From: Piscinibacter sp. HJYY11
GTDB lineage: Bacteria > Pseudomonadota > Gammaproteobacteria > Burkholderiales > Burkholderiaceae_C
Direction of reading: 5' to 3'
Length of the DNA: 64,000 nt
NCBI RefSeq assembly: GCF_016735515.1
Contig: NZ_JAERQZ010000001.1
Coordinates: 1-64,000 of the forward strand
The notes under the pieces are model-generated. The model had not been told where the DNA came from. It saw only the letters and a list, made by a program, of their open reading frames with translations, and did no database searches. Each line of letters begins with the position of its first letter. Position 1 is the stretch's first letter. This document shows positions 57,283-64,000 of the stretch, piece by piece. The translations under genes and the position numbers were made by a program.

Positions 57283-58503
57283 TCAATTCCGCGTGGGGGC
57301 TCTCTCTAACTTGGCCGTCCGCGGTTCGTACTCATACTGGGTGATCGACCCGTCCCGAATACGCTCCACAGCCTCGTCAATCACCTGCAGCGGCACAAAA
57401 AACCATTCCTGGGGCTTCACCGGCTTGCCGAAACGGTCCTCGATCGTCAGGTCCAGCTGTACGGCACCAAACAGCCGGTGGAAGATGTTCTCCATCCTGG
57501 TTCGGTTTAGGTTGTGAAGTGTGTACTCGGCCACGATGTCGACTGGGGCCAGCAGGTAGGTCGCCTGGTTCTCGGCATCGGCGATGCGGGTCGCCACCTT
57601 GCCGCCCGTGACACCGATCTTGTGGATCAGCATGCGGTGCTCTGAAACGAACGGGTGCGTGGACAGGCTGCGCAGCACGTAAATCGTGCCCGTCTCGATG
57701 TCATCCGCCTCGGCGGTATCGCCAAACTGTGGCCCAGCCGGTGTGCTGAACAGCGGGCCCGCATCCGGCTCGCTCAGCCTGCGCCCATTGCCGTCCTGGG
57801 TGAGCGCCTTTTGCAGCGACCGCATCAGCAGATTGCTCTCGGTGCCATTGCCGTAGATGAGCCGCAGCCGCGCATCGGGTTGTCGGCTGCTGGTCTCGAA
57901 CTCTTCGCCCTTCTCCGCGACGTAGGCGAACTGCCCACCAACGATGAAGAAGTTGCCCTGCTCAACGCTGGCTTCTCCCTTGAACGGGATGGCCTTGCGC
58001 ATGCCCTCCTTAAGTTCGCGCTCCACGCGCTCGAACAGCGGTTGAAACTTCTCGAAGTCCTCGCAGGGGGTTCGCTCGGCGATCTCTTCTGCGGCCTGTC
58101 GCTCGGCAAGCGGGCGCACATGCCGCAGCACCGTGATGTCCGCCGGGTCGGCCGGATCACTACTGACACCCAGCGCGGCCAACAAGGCATCTTCGTCCAG
58201 TGCATCTGGATCGGCCGGTGTCGATGACGGCTCGGCCAGCAAGCCAGGCCTGTCCATCTCGGCGAGCAAGGCGCGTGCCTCTGGCAGCTTTCGAAGCTGA
58301 TCCAGCCGCACGGCATACAGCCGCTCGAAGATGTCACGCCCCTCGCCGTGCTTCGGCGCACGTTGGTGCGCGTCGAAAAATCGCAGGATGTCCTCGAAGC
58401 CCGCGATGATGCGTTCTTCTCGCGGCGTGCGCCCCCCGGCTTTGATGGGCGCGACCTCAACGCCCAAGGCCTCCAGCAGCTCGTCGTCGTCGAGGTCAGC
58501 CAT
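57283..58503 (-). CDS. GIY-YIG nuclease domain protein (T5orf172-like)
   Basis: A 406-residue protein. The C-terminal ~130 residues form a GIY-YIG-type nuclease of the T5orf172 group: TGTIYVLRSLSTHPF (272-286), HKIGVTGGKVATRI (294-307, with the conserved Arg) and RMENIFHRLFGAVQL (336-350, with the metal-binding Glu). The N-terminal ~270 residues are acidic and unassigned. It is the last gene of a leftward operon and overlaps the helicase gene by 8 bases, so it is likely the cutting component of that system. Confidence 0.85.
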   Translation of the reverse strand: MADLDDDELLEALGVEVAPIKAGGRTPREERIIAGFEDILRFFDAHQRAPKHGEGRDIFERLYAVRLDQLRKLPEARALLAEMDRPGLLAEPSSTPADPDALDEDALLAALGVSSDPADPADITVLRHVRPLAERQAAEEIAERTPCEDFEKFQPLFERVERELKEGMRKAIPFKGEASVEQGNFFIVGGQFAYVAEKGEEFETSSRQPDARLRLIYGNGTESNLLMRSLQKALTQDGNGRRLSEPDAGPLFSTPAGPQFGDTAEADDIETGTIYVLRSLSTHPFVSEHRMLIHKIGVTGGKVATRIADAENQATYLLAPVDIVAEYTLHNLNRTRMENIFHRLFGAVQLDLTIEDRFGKPVKPQEWFFVPLQVIDEAVERIRDGSITQYEYEPRTAKLERAPTRN

Positions 58504-60637
58504 TGGCCGCACTCCCCTGCGCCTGTGCCGCCTTGGCTTGGGCTCGATATCGCGCGAAAGCGACCACGCCCTCGGCCATCCGCTTCTCCCAGGCGTCGGC
58601 CGAGTTGATGTCAGGCACGCGCCCGCGCTCGTTCTTGAACTGCAAAGCGCGCTTGGCCAGCTCCCGCGCCTCGTCCTCGGTGATCTTGATGTTCTTGCCG
58701 GCAATGCTCGTCTGAATCTGACGCAAAGACTTCTCGTCCATGGTCTTGGCCAACACCGCATACGCCGCCTCGAACGGGTTGATGCGGTCGATGAGGTCAA
58801 TGTCCAGATCGCGCACGTTGATGAACTTGCGCACGCCGTCGATCAAGTCGGTGTTGCCCTTCGGGCGCGCGCCGTCTTCAGCGCCACCTTCGCTGCCGGT
58901 TGGCGCTTGCGCCTGCTCGGGCGTGTCCAGCGCCAGCTTCGCCTGCTGGGTGATGTTGATGACGGCGATGGCGTGCTGGCGCACCGCTTCATGATCGGCT
59001 TCGCTCAGCTCGGGGTAGCGTTCACGCACGATCTTGCCCAGGCGCTCGAGGGTCAGCTCCTCGGGGATCGTGTTTTCCTTGTCCAGCGTGCCGCGCTCCA
59101 GCGCCGTCTTGTCCTGAATGAAGGCGGCGATGACTTCGTTCAAGTCTTCCTTGCAGATGCGCTTGCCTTCTTTGCTCTTGGGCTTGGCCAGGCCGTTGAT
59201 CTCGATGTGGATCTCGCCGGTTTCCTTGTTCACGCCCAGGTTCTTGCCACCTTCCACGTAGCCGTCGGGGCCGTAGTCGAAGCCTTCTTGCGCCCCGGCG
59301 TTGCGCGGCGTGAATTCGTAGCGCGGGGCCAGCACCTGTTCCATCAACAAGCTGGCCGAGATGGCCTTGAGCATGTCGTTCACGGCTTCAGCCACCGCCG
59401 ACTGCTCGGCCGTGGGCTCGGCAATCAGGTTGGTGAATCGCGCGCGCTCCTTGCCCTGGGCGTCGCGCGTGGCACGGCCGATGATCTGCACCACCTCGGT
59501 CAGGCTGCTGCGGTAGCCAATGGTCAGGGCATGCTCGCACCAGATCCAGTCGAAGCCCTCCTTGGCCATGCCTAAAGCGATGATGATGTCCACGTGGCCG
59601 CGGTCATCCTTGTGGGCCGGGTCTTTCAGGGCGCTCAGCACGCGCGAGCGCTTAGCCGCATCGCTGTCGTCCACCAGGTCGGCCACCTTCAGGGTGCGGC
59701 CATCTTTGCCCAGGATCAGGTGGAAGCCGGTCGCCTCGTCGATGCCCTTCCAGTCGCCCAGCGCGTGCATGATCTCGTTGACCTCACGCTCCTTGTCTTT
59801 CAGGCTCTCGCGCGAGTTGACGCTCGGGATGTGGACGATGGTCTTCAGCGCCGGGTCCAGCACCTTGGCCACGGCATCGACGTAACGGCCGGTGTAGAAG
59901 AAGTAGCCAATGTCGAGCGACTTCAGCCACCGGTAGCCGTTGAGCTGCTCGTAGTAGGTGTAGGTGACCGTCTCAAACTTGCCCTCGTCGCTGGGCGACA
60001 GCACTGCTTCGCTGTCGCCGCGAAAGTAAGAGCCCGTCATCGCCACCACATGCACCTTGTCGCGGGCGATGAAGGCGCCCAGCTGGCTTCCCAGCTTGTT
60101 GTCCGGGTTGGCCGACACGTGGTGAAACTCGTCGATGGCGATCAGGCGGTTGTCAAAGGCCTCGATGCCCAGTTCCTCCACCGCGAACCGAAAAGTCGCG
60201 TGGGTGCAGACCAGCACCTTGTCGGTGCTCGCCAAAAACTTCTTCACGGCCTCGACCTTGCCCTTGGCCACGCGCGGCTCATCGACACCCGGCGCGTTGC
60301 ACAGGTTCCATTGCGGCTCGACCTGCCAGTCCCAGTAGAAGCCGTGCTGGGTCAGGGCCTCGTCGGCGAAGCTGCCGCCAATCGAGCGCTCGGGCACCAC
60401 CACCAGGGCTTGTTGCAGCCCCTGGTTGTGCAGCTTGTCCAGCGCGACGAACATCAGCGCCCGGCTCTTGCCCGAGGCCGGTGGCGACTTGATCAGCAGG
60501 TACTGCTCGCCACGCTTTGCGTAAGCCCGCTCCTGCATCGTGCGCATGCCGAGCTCGTTGGCCTTCGCAGCCGCGCCCGTGCGCGCCGTGGTGATGGACA
60601 CCGAAGGCACGGTGTCGAAGTTGGTTGGGTTGTTCAT
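58496..60637 (-). CDS. DEAD/DEAH-box helicase (type III restriction-like)
   Basis: A 713-residue SF2 helicase with motif I KSPPASGKSRAL (50-61), motif II IDEFHH (168-173), motif III VVAMTGSYFRGDSEAVL and motif VI VVQIIGRATRDAQGKERARF, the layout of ResIII-type translocases. It has no nuclease motif of its own that I can see. It lies between the deleted DUF1016 gene and the GIY-YIG gene, and probably moves along DNA to license cleavage. Confidence 0.9.
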   Translation of the reverse strand: MNNPTNFDTVPSVSITTARTGAAAKANELGMRTMQERAYAKRGEQYLLIKSPPASGKSRALMFVALDKLHNQGLQQALVVVPERSIGGSFADEALTQHGFYWDWQVEPQWNLCNAPGVDEPRVAKGKVEAVKKFLASTDKVLVCTHATFRFAVEELGIEAFDNRLIAIDEFHHVSANPDNKLGSQLGAFIARDKVHVVAMTGSYFRGDSEAVLSPSDEGKFETVTYTYYEQLNGYRWLKSLDIGYFFYTGRYVDAVAKVLDPALKTIVHIPSVNSRESLKDKEREVNEIMHALGDWKGIDEATGFHLILGKDGRTLKVADLVDDSDAAKRSRVLSALKDPAHKDDRGHVDIIIALGMAKEGFDWIWCEHALTIGYRSSLTEVVQIIGRATRDAQGKERARFTNLIAEPTAEQSAVAEAVNDMLKAISASLLMEQVLAPRYEFTPRNAGAQEGFDYGPDGYVEGGKNLGVNKETGEIHIEINGLAKPKSKEGKRICKEDLNEVIAAFIQDKTALERGTLDKENTIPEELTLERLGKIVRERYPELSEADHEAVRQHAIAVINITQQAKLALDTPEQAQAPTGSEGGAEDGARPKGNTDLIDGVRKFINVRDLDIDLIDRINPFEAAYAVLAKTMDEKSLRQIQTSIAGKNIKITEDEARELAKRALQFKNERGRVPDINSADAWEKRMAEGVVAFARYRAQAKAAQAQGSAANG

Positions 60638-60684
60638 GGTTTGTCGCCCATGGGATGGTCGTCGGGGCTGTCGTTGCCCGTCAT

Positions 60685-61014
60685 TTAGCTTTCAATCTGC
60701 TCGATGCTCGGCCGGCTGGTCTGCAATTCCGGCGGCAAAGAATCCACCATTTGATTGGTTCGCAGGTCGTGCGCTAGGTGGTCGATCGACTTCGTGCCCC
60801 AGCCCTGCCTGGCCTGGCGCACCAAGACGTCGCGCCCAATCTGCCAATACAGCAGCACCAGCTCGCGGTTGACCGCCAGCGCCGCGCGCTGCTGTGCTGT
60901 GTAGATGCGGCCCTTCAGCTCCAGCAGCCAGCCGGCGTAGCCCTCGGGTTGCAGGCTCAGGCCGGGCGGCAGGTCGAGCCCGGGGGCGGGCTTCGTGGGC
61001 TTCTTCCGGCTCAT
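60685..61014 (-). CDS. internally deleted DUF1016 (YhcG-like) protein
   Basis: A 109-residue protein that joins the N-terminal DUF1016 helix-turn segment (LVLLYWQIGRDVLVRQARQG then WGTKSIDHLAHDL) directly to the family's usual C-terminal tail (LPPELQTSRPSIEQIE). Full YhcG proteins are about 350 residues, so the central nuclease-like domain is missing by an in-frame deletion around residue 84. The frame is intact and overlaps the methyltransferase gene by 4 bases, so it may be kept as a small DNA-binding subunit. Confidence 0.7.
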   Translation of the reverse strand: MSRKKPTKPAPGLDLPPGLSLQPEGYAGWLLELKGRIYTAQQRAALAVNRELVLLYWQIGRDVLVRQARQGWGTKSIDHLAHDLRTNQMVDSLPPELQTSRPSIEQIES

Positions 61015-63785
61015 GCCTTGGCCCTCCTGGCCGTCTTCCTCGCGGGCGCGGCCTTGGCTGCCACTGCGGTCATCTTCGTGTACAGGTCAAACAGCTTCTC
61101 CAGCCGCTCGGTGTCGTTTTTGAAGCGGCGGCCGATGTAGATGCGCTCCAGCACCTCGTCGTTGTGCTCGTGAGCCTGGCGCAGGTTCTCCGGCATCTTT
61201 TCCGGGTCATAGAGCTCGTCGATGGTGGCAGGGAAATGTGCCTCGCGCGCGAGCAGGATGTTCTCGGCACAGCGGGTCAGGTCGGCCTTGTTTTGGTCGG
61301 TGAGGCGCGGAACGGGGAAGGTGTTCCATCCGAGGGTGTTTGAGTAACGGAACCGAATCTCGATCTTCCCGCATACCGTAGCAATCCATACAAGGTGCAG
61401 TCGAGAGGCGTAGAGGGCAATTTCCCACATCCTGTAGTTAGGGAGGGAAATCGCACTGTCACCAATCACTGTGCTCCCGTCCAGCCAGTCGAATGGCAGG
61501 TACGGCCTGTCCTCCGCGCTGTGCCGTGGGATCACGAGAGCAGGTTCCCCGGTATGCCGAATCTCACCGAAAAGGTGCGGCGTCGCTGCTAATTCGTTGG
61601 TTGTCTCCCGATCACTCTGCAGCCGATGCTTCCGAACGACTTCTACACGCCGACGAATGGGTTCGATTGAGACCGCATCAGCGAGCGACTCATTTGGTAT
61701 CCAAAGGCAAAATCGATGCTCCCCGTGGATCGCCTCATTCGAACCCAATAGCTTCTTCACGAAGGGGAATGCCTCTGGATTAGTGCTCAGTAAATCGCGA
61801 GCCTCGTCTGGGCTAAAGATGAGTCCGCCCCCATCGTTAGGCATCGAGCCATTGGTCATCGGCGAGAGCACTGACAGGGGACGGCTGGAGGGTGCAACGA
61901 TCACATCCTGGTCGGGAACGAGGTACGGCCCGATGTAGGTGGCCTCCTTTACCGTTTCTCCTGTAAAGACCAGCTTGGTCCGGCTAGATTTCCTAGCCAG
62001 TCCAACAATCGATACCGTGACAACGGCTTTCTTGGAAGCAAGGTTGCTCCACGGGAACGACGGCCTGGCGAACGTGATCTCGATGTCGCTCGAAAGAATC
62101 GCTGGCCAGAGGAGCGAAACCTGCCGCCCCTGATTGATACTATTTGTCGTCACAAACGCTGAGGCGGCATCAGACTTCGCGATGTAGTCACGCGCAAGAA
62201 TGAACCATCCCGCGACGTAGTCCGCCGATTTGGTGGACTTGATTCTTCCTCCGAACGCTGCCGCCAAGTCGGCTTTCTGGCTCGGGGTCTGATCCTGACT
62301 TCCCTTATAGGGCGGGTTACCACAGAGGTAGGTTTCCCCGCCCTCGTTCTCAAAGTCGATCTCCGCCTGCTCCAACGGCGACCCAAACAGGTCGTCAGCA
62401 ATGATCTTCACGCCTGTTCCCGTCGGCTGGCAAATGCTCAACCAATCCAGCCGCAACGCATTGCCACACACGATCCAGTTCTTTGCATCCAACGGCAAGA
62501 ACTCCGCCAGCGCCTCCTTCTGCCCCCGATACAGCACATCGCACTGGAACTCGGCAATGATCAAGGCGAGCCTCGCAATCTCGGCCGGAAAGTGCCGCAG
62601 CTCGATGCCACGAAAGTTGGTCAGCGGGATCTCGCTGCGCAAATGCTCCTCACCCCGGCGGCGGTTGATCTCGGCCTCGATCTCGCGCATCTGCTTGTAG
62701 GCAATGACGAGGAAGTTGCCCGAGCCGCAGGCCGGGTCGAACACGCGAATGCGCGCCATGCGGCGACGCAGGTTCAAGAGCTTGGCCTTGTTGTCGCCAG
62801 CCGCCGCGAGCTGGGCGCGCAGGTCGTCAAGAAACAGCGGGTTCAACACCTTCAAGATGTTGGGCACGCTGGTGTAGTGCATGCCCAGGGCCCCGCGCTC
62901 TTCATCGTCGGCCACGGCCTGGATCATGCTGCCGAAGATGTCGGGGTTGATCTGCTGCCAGTTCAGCGTGCCGGCGTGCAGCAGGTAGGTGCGCGCCATG
63001 CGGGTGAAGCGCGGGGCGCTCGTGCTGCCTGAAAACAGGCCGCCGTTGACGTAGGGGAACTGGTCGGCCCAGGGCCGCAGGCCAGCTTGTGCCCGCTCGG
63101 CGGGCCGCAGGTTCATGGCGCGAAAGATGGCTTCGAGCACCTCGTGCAGGTTGCTGCCGTCGCGCTCGCTGAACTGTTCGAGCGTGCGGGTGAACAGGCC
63201 CTCGCCGTTGAAGATGTCGGTGTCTTCGGCAAAGAAGCAGAAGATGAGCCGCGCCATGAAGTGGTTCATGTCGGGCCGGCGCTCGTCGGTGGCCCAGTCG
63301 GGGTTCTCGCGCAGCAGCTCCACGTACAGCTTGTTCAGGCGGCCGGTGGCGCGCACGTCGACCGGGTTGTCTTTGATCTCCTGGATGGTGGTGATGCCGG
63401 CCAGGGGCAAGAAGAAGCCGAAGTGATCGCTGAAGGCGGGGTAGTCGCAGGCGATGGTGTCGCCGCCGACCAAATCTTCGGCTTCGAGCGTCTGGCCATC
63501 GGTGGCCAGAATGAACTTAGCTTTGCCCTTGGCGGTGGCCGGGCTGCTGCGCAGTGCCTGCAACCCGGCGCCCGTGCCGCCGGGCGGGCAGACGGCGATG
63601 TGGATGTGGTTTCGCAGCAGCACGCCGCCGGGCACGTCCGACGCATTGTTGTTGCCCGCGCGCAGGCGCTTGAGCGTGACCTCCTTGTTGCCAAAGGCGG
63701 CCAGGAAGGCGAAGGGGAACTCGGCAGCGTCAAACGGCTGGAGTGCCAAGTCAGAGATGGCTTGTTCGATTTCTACGGCATTCAT
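61011..63785 (-). CDS. MmeI-type class I DNA adenine methyltransferase
   Basis: A 924-residue protein of MmeI (type IIL) length and layout: an N-terminal domain with CDYPAFSDHFGFFLPLAGIT and RLNKLYVELLRENPDW, a helical linker, methyltransferase motif I FDPACGSGNF (349-358), motif IV NPPY (490-493, N6-adenine type), a target-recognition region and a C-terminal helix bundle. I cannot find a clear D-ExK nuclease motif in the N-terminal domain, so it may only methylate, leaving cleavage to the downstream GIY-YIG protein. Start ATG 63785. Confidence 0.88.
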   Translation of the reverse strand: MNAVEIEQAISDLALQPFDAAEFPFAFLAAFGNKEVTLKRLRAGNNNASDVPGGVLLRNHIHIAVCPPGGTGAGLQALRSSPATAKGKAKFILATDGQTLEAEDLVGGDTIACDYPAFSDHFGFFLPLAGITTIQEIKDNPVDVRATGRLNKLYVELLRENPDWATDERRPDMNHFMARLIFCFFAEDTDIFNGEGLFTRTLEQFSERDGSNLHEVLEAIFRAMNLRPAERAQAGLRPWADQFPYVNGGLFSGSTSAPRFTRMARTYLLHAGTLNWQQINPDIFGSMIQAVADDEERGALGMHYTSVPNILKVLNPLFLDDLRAQLAAAGDNKAKLLNLRRRMARIRVFDPACGSGNFLVIAYKQMREIEAEINRRRGEEHLRSEIPLTNFRGIELRHFPAEIARLALIIAEFQCDVLYRGQKEALAEFLPLDAKNWIVCGNALRLDWLSICQPTGTGVKIIADDLFGSPLEQAEIDFENEGGETYLCGNPPYKGSQDQTPSQKADLAAAFGGRIKSTKSADYVAGWFILARDYIAKSDAASAFVTTNSINQGRQVSLLWPAILSSDIEITFARPSFPWSNLASKKAVVTVSIVGLARKSSRTKLVFTGETVKEATYIGPYLVPDQDVIVAPSSRPLSVLSPMTNGSMPNDGGGLIFSPDEARDLLSTNPEAFPFVKKLLGSNEAIHGEHRFCLWIPNESLADAVSIEPIRRRVEVVRKHRLQSDRETTNELAATPHLFGEIRHTGEPALVIPRHSAEDRPYLPFDWLDGSTVIGDSAISLPNYRMWEIALYASRLHLVWIATVCGKIEIRFRYSNTLGWNTFPVPRLTDQNKADLTRCAENILLAREAHFPATIDELYDPEKMPENLRQAHEHNDEVLERIYIGRRFKNDTERLEKLFDLYTKMTAVAAKAAPARKTARRAKA

Positions 63786-64000
63786 CGGTGTGCGGGCGCT
63801 CCTCGGGCGCCGCAGCATCGTAACAACCGCGCAGCAGGCCTTGAGAAAGCGCGCCCGGACCTGCGCTGATCACGCGAAATCATCCCAAAGCGGCCCGGCG
63901 CCCGCTCTGCGTACAGCGGCTGTCAGGACGAGAGATCGTCGAATGACCTGTTTCAGACACTGCCGTCATTCAGCCTCCAACGCCGACCGACAGCAGTCAG

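Noticed and set aside
57233..57517. + strand frame beginning MAKVELTLTGAEQ
   Set aside because: It overlaps the end of the nuclease gene in antisense and has no ribosome-binding site or family match.
1..64000. tRNA, rRNA, transposase or phage genes
   Set aside because: None recognised by eye. No insertion-sequence transposase or structured tRNA-like element was found.

Overview
This window looks like Burkholderiales (betaproteobacterial) DNA. It is GC-rich, carries a Bug/TctC binding protein, and encodes a hydrolase whose sequence resembles the Ideonella sakaiensis PETase group. The genus is an inference. Two large accessory structures lie next to each other: a chromosomal-type integron cassette array (1-19629) and an integrative/conjugative element or integrated plasmid (about 19960 to at least 57000), followed by a restriction-like gene cluster (57283-63785).

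The array is a series of mostly single-gene cassettes read on the + strand. They are separated by about 69-bp attC sites with a shared core (R'' GCCTAAC, conserved arm CCCTTCCATCGAGAGGAC, spacer GGCAAGCC, arm CTCATGTCAAAC, R' GTTAGGC). I count 24 good attC sites, about eight degenerate ones and three half-sites. No integrase or attI is visible. Gene orientation puts them to the left, outside the window. Cargo includes GNAT, an SMR-type exporter, LysE, CYTH, two GFA proteins, DUF4253, DUF1801, a WapI-like immunity protein, a HEPN-like protein, a MepA-like endopeptidase present three times (one intact) and a reverse-oriented VapBC pair. Several cassettes are frameshifted or fused remnants. A 2.1-kb block (11.0-13.1 kb) lacks attC sites and holds a truncated phosphatase and a HAD/zinc-ribbon chimera.

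The conjugative element starts with radC, ssb and a DUF932 gene, then a YlcI/YnfO-ParE toxin-antitoxin pair. A leftward stbABC-like operon faces a rightward relaxosome operon (MobC-like protein and MOBP relaxase). The gap between them contains an IncP-type nic sequence beside a perfect inverted repeat, which I take as oriT. At the far end is a leftward VirB/VirD4 type IV secretion operon in the order virB1-B2-B3-B4-(B7 position)-B6-B5-B8-B9-B10-B11-virD4, then an OmpA-like lipoprotein, an LPD7-type protein and a DUF1173 protein.

Between relaxase and secretion genes lie two cargo blocks. The first (27.0-35.9 kb) has a LysR regulator diverging from two tandem lipoprotein alpha/beta hydrolases, a Bug binding protein, an ABC binding protein, a CaiB-type CoA transferase and a PETase/cutinase-like secreted polyester hydrolase. 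It reads as an extracellular ester or polyester degradation locus. The second (36.1-41.9 kb) looks less GC-rich and is a tight leftward operon of phospholipase D, PhnD-like protein, a PF12318-type small subunit, GMC oxidoreductase and VioB-type ferritin-like protein. I cannot assign it to a known pathway, and it is the best candidate here for an undescribed system.

The right end has an MmeI-type adenine methyltransferase, an internally deleted DUF1016 protein, a DEAD/DEAH helicase and a GIY-YIG nuclease as one leftward operon, probably a defence or R-M-like module.
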